This document shows, one piece after another, positions 42,248 to 51,371 of a DNA stretch of 64,000 nt. The position numbers were made by a program, and so were the translations under genes. This DNA is from Bog-473 sp963764305 (GTDB lineage Bacteria; Actinomycetota; Acidimicrobiia; Acidimicrobiales; RAAP-2): contig CAVXSD010000006.1 in NCBI GenBank assembly GCA_963764305.1, forward strand, positions 248,001-312,000. The letters are read 5' to 3'. The notes under the pieces are model-generated. The model saw nothing but the letters and a program-made list of their open reading frames with translations. It ran no database searches and was not told the origin of the DNA. Within the stretch, counting starts at the first letter, position 1. Each line of letters starts with the position of its first letter.

Positions 42248-42639
42248 CAGCTCGCTGCCTCCTGTCCTTCGATCTGTCTCGTCTCGCGCCGGGCAATGAC
42301 CTCGGGCATCTTGCGCTGCCCCGGCCCGGCCTGGATGCGCAGTGCCGCCACGGCGATCACGCCGATGCCGAGCACGACCACCACCGCGTAGGGCACCCAC
42401 GACCAGTCACCGGTCAACGCCGTGCCCGTCTCGGTCTGGAGCAGCCGCAACACCCCGAGGAGGACGAGCAGGAGCCCGAAGGCCAAGAAGAACGAGCCGA
42501 GGATCCCCATGTAGAGGAAGCGGCCCAGCCCCCGCAGGGGCTCGACGACCTCCTGCTTCAGGTAGTCGACCGTGAGCTGGTAGGCGTCGTCCCCCGCGTT
42601 GCGCAGCCCGTGACTGCCGTTGTCCGACGATGGTCCCAT
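42247..42639 (-). CDS. Two-helix membrane protein, phage-holin-like family (YqjE/Phage_holin_3_6 type)
   Basis: A 130-residue protein. An amphipathic lead (LTVDYLKQEVVEPLRGLGRFLYMG) is followed by two membrane helices (ILGSFFLAFGLLLVLLGVLRLL and VPYAVVVVLGIGVIAVAALR) with a short polar loop, then a basic tail. This is the layout of actinobacterial proteins annotated as phage holin family, which are usually not phage genes. It heads a group of three small membrane proteins. Confidence 0.75.
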   Translation of the reverse strand: MGPSSDNGSHGLRNAGDDAYQLTVDYLKQEVVEPLRGLGRFLYMGILGSFFLAFGLLLVLLGVLRLLQTETGTALTGDWSWVPYAVVVVLGIGVIAVAALRIQAGPGQRKMPEVIARRETRQIEGQEAAS

Positions 42640-42698
42640 GAGACGGATATCCTGGTCGGTGCGCCGGTTGGACGCAAACACCGCCCGCGCCGGGTGAC

Positions 42699-43115
42699 TC
42701 AGTCGCGGTCTTTGTACAGGTAGGTCGACGAGGCCCGGGCCACCAGCCGCTCCCCCTCCTGGCCCTCGACACGGGCCGTCACGCTGGCCTCCACGAAGGC
42801 CACTCGGCGGCCGCCGGAGACCACCTCGGCGGAGCAGAAGAGGTCGGCCCCGGGCGGTACGGCGCCCAGGAAGCTGATCTTCAGCTCGGCGTTGGACGAG
42901 AAGACCCTGCGGCCCTCCACGAAGGTGACGGCGGCCGCGCCCATGGCCGAATCGGCGAAGGCGCCGAGGAAGCCTCCTTGCATGATCCCGGCCGGGTTGG
43001 CGAAGCGCTCGTCCGCCCGCATGCGCCACACGCAACGGCCGGGGGTGGCTTTGTCGACGCAGGTCATGCCGAGCGTCAGGTCGCTGTTTGGCGGGACCTG
43101 CATGCGGGAAGCCAT
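42699..43115 (-). CDS. PaaI-like thioesterase (hotdog fold, 4HBT)
   Basis: About 138 residues. RFANPAGIMQGGFLGAFADSAMGAAAVTF is the hotdog helix region with the QGG pattern of PaaI-type acyl-CoA thioesterases. FSSNAELKISFLGAVPPGADLFCSAEVVSGGRRVAFVEASV follows. The acyl substrate is not predictable. ATG 43115 and TTG 43118 are both possible; TACTCT lies 8 or 5 bases upstream, as at arc. It is divergent from tkt. Confidence 0.85.
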   Translation of the reverse strand: MASRMQVPPNSDLTLGMTCVDKATPGRCVWRMRADERFANPAGIMQGGFLGAFADSAMGAAAVTFVEGRRVFSSNAELKISFLGAVPPGADLFCSAEVVSGGRRVAFVEASVTARVEGQEGERLVARASSTYLYKDRD

Positions 43116-43123
43116 CAACGTGA

Positions 43124-43129
43124 AGAGTA
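43124..43129 (-). promoter_or_regulatory. -10 element TACTCT of the thioesterase gene
   Basis: TACTCT on the minus strand, eight bases before ATG 43115 and five before TTG 43118. Confidence 0.4.
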
Positions 43130-43164
43130 GGTGACGGCCTCGCGGCCGGCGGGAGAGGGACGGT

Positions 43165-43170
43165 TAGGGT
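43165..43170 (+). promoter_or_regulatory. -10 element TAGGGT of the tkt operon
   Basis: TAGGGT, six bases, ATG at 43177. The same hexamer and spacing precede dop. Confidence 0.5.
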
Positions 43171-43176
43171 TTGACA

Positions 43177-45198
43177 ATGGCGCTGCAGACATCGACACCG
43201 GTCGTGCAGGACCCCAGGTTGGTGGAGCTCGGCATCAACGTGATCCGCGGCCTGGCCATGGATGCGCCGGAGCAGGCCAATTCCGGGCACTCGGGCACCG
43301 CGATGGCGCTCGCTCCCCTGGCGCACGTGTTGTGGACGCGGGTCATGAATTACGACCCGCGGGACCCCGAGTGGCCGGACCGCGACCGCTTCGTCCTCTC
43401 CAACGGGCACGCCTGCATCTTGCAGTACTCCATGTTGCACCTGACCGGGTACGACCTCTCGCTCGAGGACCTGCGCCAGTTCCGCCAGTGGGGCAGCCGG
43501 ACGCCCGGGCACCCCGAGGCCGGCCACACGGCGGGGATCGACGTCACCACCGGCCCACTGGGCCAAGGCGTGGGCAACGCCGTGGGCATGGCGATCGCCG
43601 AGCGTTGGCTGCGCACCACGTTCGGCAGCGAGGTCTGCGACCACCGCACCTTCGTCATCGCGGGAGACGGGTGCTTCATGGAGGGGATCTCGCACGAGGC
43701 CGCCTCTCTGGCCGGGCACCTCGGCCTGGGGCGGCTGCTGGCCTTCTACGACGACAACCACATCACGATCGACGGGCCGACCGAACTGGCCTACGACGAC
43801 GACCCGGTCGAGCGCTTCGAGGCCTACGGCTGGCGCGTGCGCAACCTCGGCGAGATGGCCAACGACGTCGACGCGCTGGAGGCCGCCATCAGCGAGGCCC
43901 TCGACGAGCCGGCGGACGGGCCCGACGCCAAGCCGACGCTCCTCGTGCTGCGCAGCCACATCGGCTGGCCCTCGCCGAAGCTGACGGACACCGCCGCGGC
44001 CCACGGTTCGCCGTTCGGTGCCGAGGAGATCAAGGTGACCAAGCAGCTCCTGGGGCTCCCGCCGGACCAGACCTTCTGGGTCCCCGACGAGGTGCGCGAG
44101 TTCTACGGCCAGGAGGTCGCGCGCGGGGCCGAGCGCCATGCGGCCTGGACCGAGCGCTTCGCGGCCTGGACGGGCGACCGCGCCGCCTGGGACGCCGCGC
44201 AGGCCGGCCACGGCCTGCCGGGCTGGGCCGACGGCCTGCCCCGCTTCGACGCCGGCACCAAGCTGGCCACCCGGCACGCCATCAACCGGTGCATCGACGC
44301 CACGGTGGCCAAGCTGCCAGGGCTGCTGGCCGGGTCGGCCGACCTGACGGGCAACAACGGCGTGAAGGTCAAGGGCGCCGAGATCCAATCCCGCTCGACG
44401 CCGGGTGGGATCCAGGTGCACTACGGGATCCGTGAGCACGGCATGGGATCGTCCATGAACGGCATGGCGCAACACGGGGGCGTGCTGCCGGTCGGAGGGA
44501 CGTTCTTCAACTTCTCCGACTACATGCGCCCCGCCGTCCGCCTCGCCGCTCTCACGGGGACGCACGTGATCTACTCCTGGACCCACGACTCCATCGGCCT
44601 GGGCGAGGACGGTCCGACCCACCAGCCCGTGGAGCACCTGGCCTCACTGCGGGCCATGCCGGGCCTCAGCCTCGTCCGGCCGGCCGACGCCAACGAGACG
44701 GCGCAGGCCTGGCGCCTGGCCGTCGAGGCCGAGGGGCCGGTCGGCCTGGTCCTGACCCGCCAGGACGTCCCCGTGCTCGCCGCGACGGCCGACCGGGCGC
44801 CCGCCGGCGTGCCGCGGGGGGCCTACGTCCTCGTCGACAGCGACGGGCCGCCCCAGATCGTCCTGGTCGCCACCGGGAGCGAGGTCCAGCACTGCGTGGC
44901 CGCCGCCACGGCGCTTGCCGGCTCGGGTGTGCGGGCCCAGGTGGTCTCCTTCCCGTCCTGGGACCACTTCGAGCGGCAGCCCGAGGACTATCGGGCCACC
45001 GTCTTCCCGTCCGGCGTGCCGGTGCTCAGCATCGAGGCCGGGACCACCTTCGGCTGGGACCGCTACGCCGACGACGCCATCGGCATCGACCGCTTCGGTG
45101 CGTCGGCCCCGGGCGCGGTCAACATGGAGAAGTTCGGGTTCACCGCCGACCACGTCATAGAGCGGGCCCGGGCCCTCCTGGGCGCCGACGGTGGCTGA
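43177..45198 (+). CDS. tkt: Transketolase
   Basis: Thiamine-diphosphate enzyme of the pentose phosphate pathway, 673 residues. The N-terminal domain has QANSGHSGTAMALAPLAHVLW, DRDRFVLSNGHACILQY and the ThDP motif GDGCFMEGISHEAASLAGH followed by DDNHITIDG. The middle domain has GIREHGMGSSMNGMAQHGG (catalytic Glu) and the end DHFERQPEDY and GWDRYADDAIGID. I chose ATG 43177 over TTG 43171 because of the TAGGGT spacing. It heads a run tkt-tal-gnd-pgl-fbiC-LOG on one strand. Confidence 0.96.
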   Translation: MALQTSTPVVQDPRLVELGINVIRGLAMDAPEQANSGHSGTAMALAPLAHVLWTRVMNYDPRDPEWPDRDRFVLSNGHACILQYSMLHLTGYDLSLEDLRQFRQWGSRTPGHPEAGHTAGIDVTTGPLGQGVGNAVGMAIAERWLRTTFGSEVCDHRTFVIAGDGCFMEGISHEAASLAGHLGLGRLLAFYDDNHITIDGPTELAYDDDPVERFEAYGWRVRNLGEMANDVDALEAAISEALDEPADGPDAKPTLLVLRSHIGWPSPKLTDTAAAHGSPFGAEEIKVTKQLLGLPPDQTFWVPDEVREFYGQEVARGAERHAAWTERFAAWTGDRAAWDAAQAGHGLPGWADGLPRFDAGTKLATRHAINRCIDATVAKLPGLLAGSADLTGNNGVKVKGAEIQSRSTPGGIQVHYGIREHGMGSSMNGMAQHGGVLPVGGTFFNFSDYMRPAVRLAALTGTHVIYSWTHDSIGLGEDGPTHQPVEHLASLRAMPGLSLVRPADANETAQAWRLAVEAEGPVGLVLTRQDVPVLAATADRAPAGVPRGAYVLVDSDGPPQIVLVATGSEVQHCVAAATALAGSGVRAQVVSFPSWDHFERQPEDYRATVFPSGVPVLSIEAGTTFGWDRYADDAIGIDRFGASAPGAVNMEKFGFTADHVIERARALLGADGG

Positions 45199-45252
45199 CC
45201 CGGGGCCGCAGGCGCGGTGCCGGCCGCACACGCGACGAAAGGAGATGTCACC

Positions 45253-46368
45253 ATGACCCGACTGCAGGACCTCTACGCGATCGGGGGCCAGAGCCCCTGG
45301 TTGGACAACTTGCGTCGCGACTGGCTCCAGGGCGGCCAGCTGGCCGAGCTCATACAGCTCGGCGTGCGTGGCATCACCTCCAACCCGACCATCTTCGCCA
45401 ACGCCATCAGCGGCCAGGACACCTACGACGACCAGTTCCGTGCCCTGATGAAGGACCACACGGTCGAGAGCGCCTACTGGGAGATGGCCATCACCGACAT
45501 CCACCACGCGCTCGACATGCTGCGACCCCTCTACGACGAGAGCGACGGCGAGGACGGCTTCGTCTCGCTGGAGGTCTCCCCCGCGCAGGCCCACGAGACC
45601 GCCAACACGCTCAAGGCGGCCCGCGACCTGCACCAGCGCATCGCCCAGCCCAACCTCTTCGTCAAGGTGCCGGCCACGCGCGAGGGCGTCCCGGCCATCG
45701 AGACGCTCATCGGCGAGGGCCACAGCATCAACGTCACGCTGATCTTCGGGCTCGACCGCTACGACGAGGTGATGGAGGCCTACCTCCGGGGCCTCGAGAC
45801 GCTCGTCGCGGCGGGGCGCGAGGACGAGCTGGCCAAGGTGGCCAGCGTTGCCTCCTTCTTCGTCAGCCGGGTCGACACCGAGGTCGACCGCCGCCTGGAG
45901 ACCCTGGCCGGCGGGGACACGGGCGACGCCGCCATTCTCGGCCTGCGGGGTACCGCCGCGGTGGCCCAGGCCCAGACGGCCTACCAGCACTTCCACCGCA
46001 CCTTCGCCGGCGACCGCTGGGAGGCGCTGCGGGCCAAGGGGGCCCGGGTGCAGCGGCCGCTGTGGGCTTCCACCTCGACCAAGAACCCCGGCTACGCCGA
46101 CCTGCTCTACGTCGACAGCCTGATCGGGCCCGCGACGGTCAACACCATGCCCGAGCCGACGCTCCGCGCCTTCGAGAGCCACGGGACGCTGAAGCGGACG
46201 GCCGACGCCGACTTCGACGGCGCCGCCACCGCCCTGGCCCGCCTGGCCGAGGCCGGCATCGACATGCTCGACGTCGAGCAGACGCTCGAGGACGAAGGTG
46301 TCCATTCCTTCGCCAAGTCGTTCGACGAGCTCATGCAGTCGCTGACCGACAAAGCCGCTACCTTCTGA
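45253..46368 (+). CDS. tal: Transaldolase
   Basis: A 371-residue Schiff-base aldolase of the actinobacterial type, moving the dihydroxyacetone unit from sedoheptulose 7-phosphate to glyceraldehyde 3-phosphate. GVRGITSNPTIFANAISG is the first signature and NLFVKVPATREGVPAIE holds the Schiff-base lysine. ASVASFFVSRVDTEVDRRL and RPLWASTSTKNPGYADLLYVD follow. AAAGGAG before the ATG decides the start. Transcribed with tkt. Confidence 0.96.
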   Translation: MTRLQDLYAIGGQSPWLDNLRRDWLQGGQLAELIQLGVRGITSNPTIFANAISGQDTYDDQFRALMKDHTVESAYWEMAITDIHHALDMLRPLYDESDGEDGFVSLEVSPAQAHETANTLKAARDLHQRIAQPNLFVKVPATREGVPAIETLIGEGHSINVTLIFGLDRYDEVMEAYLRGLETLVAAGREDELAKVASVASFFVSRVDTEVDRRLETLAGGDTGDAAILGLRGTAAVAQAQTAYQHFHRTFAGDRWEALRAKGARVQRPLWASTSTKNPGYADLLYVDSLIGPATVNTMPEPTLRAFESHGTLKRTADADFDGAATALARLAEAGIDMLDVEQTLEDEGVHSFAKSFDELMQSLTDKAATF

Positions 46369-46396
46369 GCCGGCAGCACACCGAAGAGGAGCGCAC

Positions 46397-47335
46397 ATGA
46401 GGATCGGCATGATCGGCCTTGGCAAGATGGGCGCCAACATGACCGAGCGCCTGCTCAAGGGGGGCCACGAGGTCGTCGCATACGACCTCAGCGCGGACGC
46501 GCTGCAGCAGGCGGCGGCCAAGGGCGCCGAGACGGCCACGACCCTCGTCGAGCTGACGGGGAAGCTGAGCACCCCGAAGGCGGTCTGGGTGATGTTGCCC
46601 GCCGGCAAGGTGACGGACTCCACCGTCGAGGAGCTGGCCGGCCTGCTCTCGGCCGGCGACGTCATCGTCGACGGCGGGAACTCGAACTACAAGGAATTCA
46701 TCGCACTCTCCGAGAAGATCGAGAAGAGCGGGGTCGGCCTGGTCGACGCCGGGACGTCGGGTGGCGTGTGGGGGCTCACCGAGGGCTACTGCCTGATGGT
46801 GGGGGGCGCCAAGGAATCGGTGGCGGTCGTCGAGCCGGCCTGCCTGACGTTGGCGCCCGAGGGCGGCTACGCCCACGTGGGTCCGGTGGGTGCCGGCCAC
46901 TTCGTCAAGATGGTGCACAACGGGATCGAGTACGGGCTCATGCAGGCCTACGCCGAGGGTTTCGAGGTCATGGGTGCGGCCGGCGAGTTCGACCTCGACC
47001 TGCACGAGATCGCATCCATCTGGCGCTACGGGTCGGTGGTGCGCAGCTGGCTGCTCGAGCTGGCGGAGAGGGCGCTGCGGCCCGGGGCCGGCTTCGACGA
47101 CATCAAGGGCGTGGTGGCCGATTCGGGCGAGGGGCGCTGGACGGCGCAGGAGGCCATCGACCGTGGCGTGTCGGCGCCGGTGATCGCCACGTCGCTCTTC
47201 ACCCGCTTCGCCTCCCAGGAGCCCGACGCCTTCCAGCTCAAGATGCTCTCGGCCCTGCGTAACCAGTTCGGCGGCCACGCCGTCACGCTCGAGTCGGGGC
47301 AGCAGGGCCTGGAGACGGGAACCCCGACCCCCTAG
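46397..47335 (+). CDS. gnd: 6-phosphogluconate dehydrogenase, decarboxylating, short NAD-type
   Basis: A 312-residue enzyme that makes ribulose 5-phosphate from 6-phosphogluconate. The Rossmann start MRIGMIGLGKMGANM ends its second strand in VAYDLSADAL; an Asp there favours NAD over NADP. The substrate part has VDGGNSNYKE, DAGTSGGVWGLTEGYCLMVGG and the catalytic GAGHFVKMVHNGIEYG. The length is that of the short Gnd group (around 300), not the 470-residue form. GAGGAG is the ribosome binding site. It is followed by pgl after 2 bp. Confidence 0.94.
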   Translation: MRIGMIGLGKMGANMTERLLKGGHEVVAYDLSADALQQAAAKGAETATTLVELTGKLSTPKAVWVMLPAGKVTDSTVEELAGLLSAGDVIVDGGNSNYKEFIALSEKIEKSGVGLVDAGTSGGVWGLTEGYCLMVGGAKESVAVVEPACLTLAPEGGYAHVGPVGAGHFVKMVHNGIEYGLMQAYAEGFEVMGAAGEFDLDLHEIASIWRYGSVVRSWLLELAERALRPGAGFDDIKGVVADSGEGRWTAQEAIDRGVSAPVIATSLFTRFASQEPDAFQLKMLSALRNQFGGHAVTLESGQQGLETGTPTP

Positions 47336-47337
47336 CG

Positions 47338-48015
47338 GTGCTCACCCCGGTCGACGACGTCCCCCGCGCCTTCAGCGACGCGGTACGCGAGGCGCACGCG
47401 ACGCGCCCGGGGCCGCGTTTCGCACTGGTGCTCTCGGGTGGGCCGACGGCCCGGGAGTGTTACGAGGTGCTGGCGGCGACCGAGGGCATCGACTGGAGCC
47501 TGGTCGACATCTACGTGGGCGACGAGCGGGTCGTCCCCCCCGACGACGACGACGCCAACCAGCGCCTGATCAAAGAAGCCTTGTTGGACCGCGTGGGGCC
47601 GGTCGGGTCCTTCTCGCCGATGCCGACGGTCGGGCCGGTCGACGAGTGCGTGGCCGCCTACCAGCGCACCATGTCGGACCTGGTGACCGGGCCGGGAATC
47701 GACCTGGTGCATCTCGGCATGGGCCCGGACGGGCACACGGCCTCGCTGTTCGCGGGCGCCCCCACACTCGACGCCGAGCCCGGCGTGCTCGTGCTGGCCA
47801 CCGAGGACCCGAACGGGGTCAATCCGCATCCGCGCCTCACGCTGACGCTGCCGGCCATCAACTCGTCCCGCACCGCCGTCTTCACGGTGGCCGGCGCCTC
47901 CAAGGCGGCGGCAGTGGCCGCGCTGGTCCGGGGCGACGACCTGCCGGCCGCCCGCGTCCACGCCGGACGGACCCTGTGGCTGGTCGACGGCGCCGCCCGC
48001 GCCGACGCCCCCTAG
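47338..48015 (+). CDS. pgl: 6-phosphogluconolactonase
   Basis: A 225-residue NagB-fold hydrolase that opens 6-phosphogluconolactone. It has FALVLSGGPTARECYEVLA, VDIYVGDERVVPPDDDDANQRLIKEALLD and VHLGMGPDGHTASLFAGAP. The DERVVP and GxGxDGHTASLFPG-type motifs are diagnostic. A GTG start follows gnd by 2 bp. Its TAG stop is part of a TAGATT element that precedes fbiC. Confidence 0.94.
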   Translation: MLTPVDDVPRAFSDAVREAHATRPGPRFALVLSGGPTARECYEVLAATEGIDWSLVDIYVGDERVVPPDDDDANQRLIKEALLDRVGPVGSFSPMPTVGPVDECVAAYQRTMSDLVTGPGIDLVHLGMGPDGHTASLFAGAPTLDAEPGVLVLATEDPNGVNPHPRLTLTLPAINSSRTAVFTVAGASKAAAVAALVRGDDLPAARVHAGRTLWLVDGAARADAP

Positions 48016-48018
48016 ATT
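48013..48018 (+). promoter_or_regulatory. -10 element TAGATT of fbiC
   Basis: TAGATT, seven bases, ATG at 48026. The first three bases are the pgl stop. It would allow F420 synthesis to be expressed apart from the pentose phosphate genes. Confidence 0.45.
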
Positions 48019-48025
48019 GGCGTTG

Positions 48026-50344
48026 ATGCTCTCCGACGCCGATCTGCTGCGCACGCCTCTGGACGACCTGACCGCGCTGGCCCGTGTCGTGCGTGACGGC
48101 GCGCACGGGCGCCGCGTCACCTACTCCCCCAAGGTCTTCATCCCGCTCACCATGCTGTGCCGGGATCGCTGCGGCTACTGCACCTTCGCCAAGGCCCCGG
48201 CCCGGGTGACCGCGCCCTACCTGCTCCCCGAGGAGGTGTTGGCGATCGCCGAGGACGGGCGGGCCGCCGGGTGCCACGAGGCGCTCTTCACCCTGGGCGA
48301 GCGGCCCGAGCTGCGGTACCCGGTGGCTCGCGATTGGCTGGCTGGTGCTGGTTACGCCTCGACGGTGGACTACCTCGCCGCCATGTGCAGACTCGTACTG
48401 GAGGAGACCGGCCTGCTCCCCCACGCCAACGCCGGCGCGTTGTATGCCTCAGAGCTGGCGACGTTGCGCCCGGTGTCGGCCAGCCAGGGGATGATGCTCG
48501 AGTCGCTGGCCGAAGGCCTGGCGGCCCACCGGGGCGCGCCGGACAAGGAGCCGGCCCGGCGGCTGGCCACCCTGGAGGCCGCCGGCGAGCTCGCCATCCC
48601 CTTCACCACCGGGATCCTCGTCGGCATCGGCGACGACCGGCCCGGCCAGCTGGTCGCGCTCCGGGCCATCGCCGCCTCGCACGCCCGCCATGGGCACGTG
48701 CAGGAGGTCATCGTCCAGAACTTCCTGCCCAAGCCGGGCACCGCGATGGCCAGGGCCGAGCCCTGCCCGGCCGAGGACCTGCAGTGGGCCATTGCGGCGG
48801 CCCGCCTCGTGCTCCCGCCCGAGATCCACGTGCAGGCGCCGCCGAACCTCTCCGACGAGCTGGCCCCGCTGCTCGATGCCGGCATCGACGACTGGGGCGG
48901 CGTGTCACCCGTCACGGCCGACCACGTGAACCCGGAGCGGGCCTGGCCCGCGCTGGACATCCTGCGCGAGGCCACAGAGGCGGCCGGCCACACGCTGGCG
49001 CCCCGGATGACCGTCTACCCGACGTTCGCGTTGGACCCGGCGCGCTGGCTCGATCCCGCCCTGCGCTTCGGTGTGCTCGACGCGTCCGACGCCGAGGGGC
49101 TGGCCCGCGACGCATCGTGGTGCTCGGGGGGCGAGGAGCCGCCTCCCGAGCTGCTCGACCTGACTTCCCCGACCCGTGCCACGACCACGAACCGTGCCAC
49201 GACCACGACCCGTGCCACGACCCCGGCCCAGGTCGGCCGAGGTGCCGTGGCCGAGGTCCTGGCCGGCGTGGCAATGGGTCAGGAGATGGGCGAGGCGGAG
49301 ATCGTGACACTCTTCAGCGCCCGCGGCCCCGAGGTGCGCAAGGTCGCGGAAGTCGCAGACGACCTGCGCCGACGGGTGGTCGGCGACGACGTGACATTCG
49401 TGCGGAACCGCAACATCAACTACACCAACGTCTGCACCTTCAAGTGCCGCTTCTGCGCCTTCTCCAAGGGGCCGCTCTCGCTGAACCTGCGCGGCGCGCC
49501 GTACCTGCTGGAGCTCGACGAAATCACACGGCGGGTCGTCGAGGCCGTCGACGAGGGCGCCACCGAGGTCTGCCTGCAAGGCGGCATCCACCCGAACTTC
49601 GACGGGGACTACTACCTGCATGTGCTCGAGGCGGTGCGGGCGGGCTCGACCGACATCCACATCCACGGCTTCACCGCGCTCGAGGTGACCGAGGGGGCGC
49701 GCCGCTCCGAGGTGCCCCTGGCCGAGTACCTGACCCGCCTGAAGGAGGCCGGCCTCAAGACGCTGCCCGGAACGGCTGCCGAGATCCTCGACGACGACGT
49801 CCGCGCCGTCATCTGCCCCGACAAGATCAACACCGAGGAGTGGCTCGAGGCGCACCGCACCGCGCACAGCGTCGGTCTGCGTTCCAACATCACGATCATG
49901 TTCGGCTCGGTTGAGCAGCCTTTGAGTTGGGCCCGGCACATCGTGCGCACCCGGGCCCTCCAGCGCGAGACCGGTGGCTTCACCGAGTTCGTGCCGCTGC
50001 CCTTCGTGCACATGGCCACCCCGATCTACCTCCAGAAGAAGGCCCGGCGGGGACCGACCTTCCGCGAGACGGTGCTGATGCACGCCGTGGCGCGGCTCGC
50101 CTATGCGGGCGACATCGACAACATCCAGGTCAGCTGGGTCAAGATGGGCGGCGAGGGCGCCCGCCTGCTGCTGCGGGCCGGGGCCAACGACCTCGGCGGG
50201 ACCCTGATGGACGAGAACATCTCGCGGGCGGCCGGGGCCAAGCACGGACAACGCATGGGCGTCGAGGAGCTGGAGGCCATCGTGGCGCCGCTCGGGCGGC
50301 CGCTGGTGCAGCGCTCCACCCTGTACGCGCTGGCCGGCGCGTGA
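48026..50344 (+). CDS. fbiC: FbiC: fused CofG-CofH, 7,8-didemethyl-8-hydroxy-5-deazariboflavin (FO) synthase
   Basis: A 772-residue protein with two radical SAM domains that together make FO, the chromophore of coenzyme F420. The CofG half has the cluster motif CRDRCGYC (C45, C49, C52) and the CofH half has CTFKCRFC (C470, C474, C477). CofH features are NINYTNVCTFK and CLQGGIHPNFDGDYYL. The halves are joined by a Thr/Arg/Ala-rich linker (RATTTNRATTTTRATT) coded by 18-bp near-repeats at 49173-49222, absent from family members as far as I recall. The fusion is typical of actinobacteria. It is the only F420 gene in the window. Confidence 0.96.
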   Translation: MLSDADLLRTPLDDLTALARVVRDGAHGRRVTYSPKVFIPLTMLCRDRCGYCTFAKAPARVTAPYLLPEEVLAIAEDGRAAGCHEALFTLGERPELRYPVARDWLAGAGYASTVDYLAAMCRLVLEETGLLPHANAGALYASELATLRPVSASQGMMLESLAEGLAAHRGAPDKEPARRLATLEAAGELAIPFTTGILVGIGDDRPGQLVALRAIAASHARHGHVQEVIVQNFLPKPGTAMARAEPCPAEDLQWAIAAARLVLPPEIHVQAPPNLSDELAPLLDAGIDDWGGVSPVTADHVNPERAWPALDILREATEAAGHTLAPRMTVYPTFALDPARWLDPALRFGVLDASDAEGLARDASWCSGGEEPPPELLDLTSPTRATTTNRATTTTRATTPAQVGRGAVAEVLAGVAMGQEMGEAEIVTLFSARGPEVRKVAEVADDLRRRVVGDDVTFVRNRNINYTNVCTFKCRFCAFSKGPLSLNLRGAPYLLELDEITRRVVEAVDEGATEVCLQGGIHPNFDGDYYLHVLEAVRAGSTDIHIHGFTALEVTEGARRSEVPLAEYLTRLKEAGLKTLPGTAAEILDDDVRAVICPDKINTEEWLEAHRTAHSVGLRSNITIMFGSVEQPLSWARHIVRTRALQRETGGFTEFVPLPFVHMATPIYLQKKARRGPTFRETVLMHAVARLAYAGDIDNIQVSWVKMGGEGARLLLRAGANDLGGTLMDENISRAAGAKHGQRMGVEELEAIVAPLGRPLVQRSTLYALAGA
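49173..49222 (+). repeat. 18-bp near-repeats coding the FbiC inter-domain linker
   Basis: About three units of CCGTGCCACGACCACGA with 18-bp period, between the CofG and CofH domains. They encode RATTTx units. Confidence 0.85.
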
Positions 50345-50345
50345 C

Positions 50346-51371
50346 GTGACCCGCGAGGCGGAGGAGGCCGCGCGCGAGCGCGCGTTCAACGCTCTGTTCG
50401 AGAACCACGAGCTCTCCGCGGCGCAGTCCCGCGAGCTCCAGGACATGATCGGCTCGCTCGGCGACATGGCGCGCGAGGGCACATCAGTTGGCGACCTGAA
50501 GATCGCCAACGCCGCCCTGGGCGAGATGGCCGAGGCCTTCCGGGTGTTCCGCCCCTACCGCCACATCCGCAAGATCACCATGTTCGGCTCGGCGCGCACC
50601 AAGCCCGAAGACCCGATCTACATCCTCGCTCGCGACCTGGCGTCGAAGCTGGCTGCGGCCGACTGGATGGTGGTGACCGGGGCCGGTCCCGGCATCATGG
50701 CCGCGGGGTTGGAGGGGGCAGGGCGCGAGCACGCCTTCGGGGTCAACATCCGGCTCCCGTTCGAGGGCGACGCCAACCCGTTCATCGCGCAGGACCCCAA
50801 GCTGGTCGAGATGCGCTACTTCTTCACCCGCAAGCTGATGCTGATCAAGGAGTCCCACGCCTACGCCGTCCTGCCGGGTGGGTTCGGCACCCAGGACGAG
50901 TCGTTCGAGCTCCTCACGCTGCTGCAGACGGGCAAGGCTGAGCCGGCGCCGGTCGTGATGATCGAGACGCCCGGCGGCATGTACTGGCACTCGTGGCTGC
51001 GCTTCGTGCAGGAGTCGGCCATCGACGCCGGCTGGGTCTCCCCGGACGACCGCGCCCTGTTCAAGGTGACCAACACCCTGGAGGAGGCCTGCGAGGAAGT
51101 CCTGGGTTTCTACCGCAACTACCACTCCATCCGCTGGGTCGGCGATCTCCTGGTCCTCCGGCTGCAGGTGCAGCCGAGCAAGGCCGAGCTGGCCGACCTG
51201 AACCGCCGCTTCACCGACATCGTGGTGCGCGGCCACATCCGCACGGCAGGGCCGTTTCCCCCCGAGCGCAACGACCATCCCGAATTGCCGCGGCTGGCCT
51301 TCCGCTTCGACCGCTTCCACTACGCCCGCCTGCGCCAGCTCATCGACGCGGTCAACGAGTGCACGGGGTGA
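50346..51371 (+). CDS. LOG-family protein (lysine decarboxylase-like Rossmann fold)
   Basis: A 341-residue protein with ITMFGSARTKPEDPIY, VVTGAGPGIMAAGLEGAG and the signature LPGGFGTQDESFELLTLLQTGK (about residue 176 onward). The pattern PGGxGTxxE is shared by LOG cytokinin-activating nucleotide phosphoribohydrolases and other Rossmann proteins of this group. An extra N-terminal helical region (1-75) and a C-terminal extension (260-341) place it in the longer TIGR00730-like subgroup of unclear substrate. The GTG lies 1 bp after the fbiC stop; its own stop overlaps the next gene. Confidence 0.87.
   Translation: MTREAEEAARERAFNALFENHELSAAQSRELQDMIGSLGDMAREGTSVGDLKIANAALGEMAEAFRVFRPYRHIRKITMFGSARTKPEDPIYILARDLASKLAAADWMVVTGAGPGIMAAGLEGAGREHAFGVNIRLPFEGDANPFIAQDPKLVEMRYFFTRKLMLIKESHAYAVLPGGFGTQDESFELLTLLQTGKAEPAPVVMIETPGGMYWHSWLRFVQESAIDAGWVSPDDRALFKVTNTLEEACEEVLGFYRNYHSIRWVGDLLVLRLQVQPSKAELADLNRRFTDIVVRGHIRTAGPFPPERNDHPELPRLAFRFDRFHYARLRQLIDAVNECTG

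Noticed and set aside
42247..44637. Long minus-strand open frame opposite transketolase
   Set aside because: Only its last 130 codons (42247-42639) look like protein; the rest is the shadow of tkt.
44644..46665. 673-codon minus-strand open frame
   Set aside because: Antisense to tkt, tal and gnd; no motif recognised.
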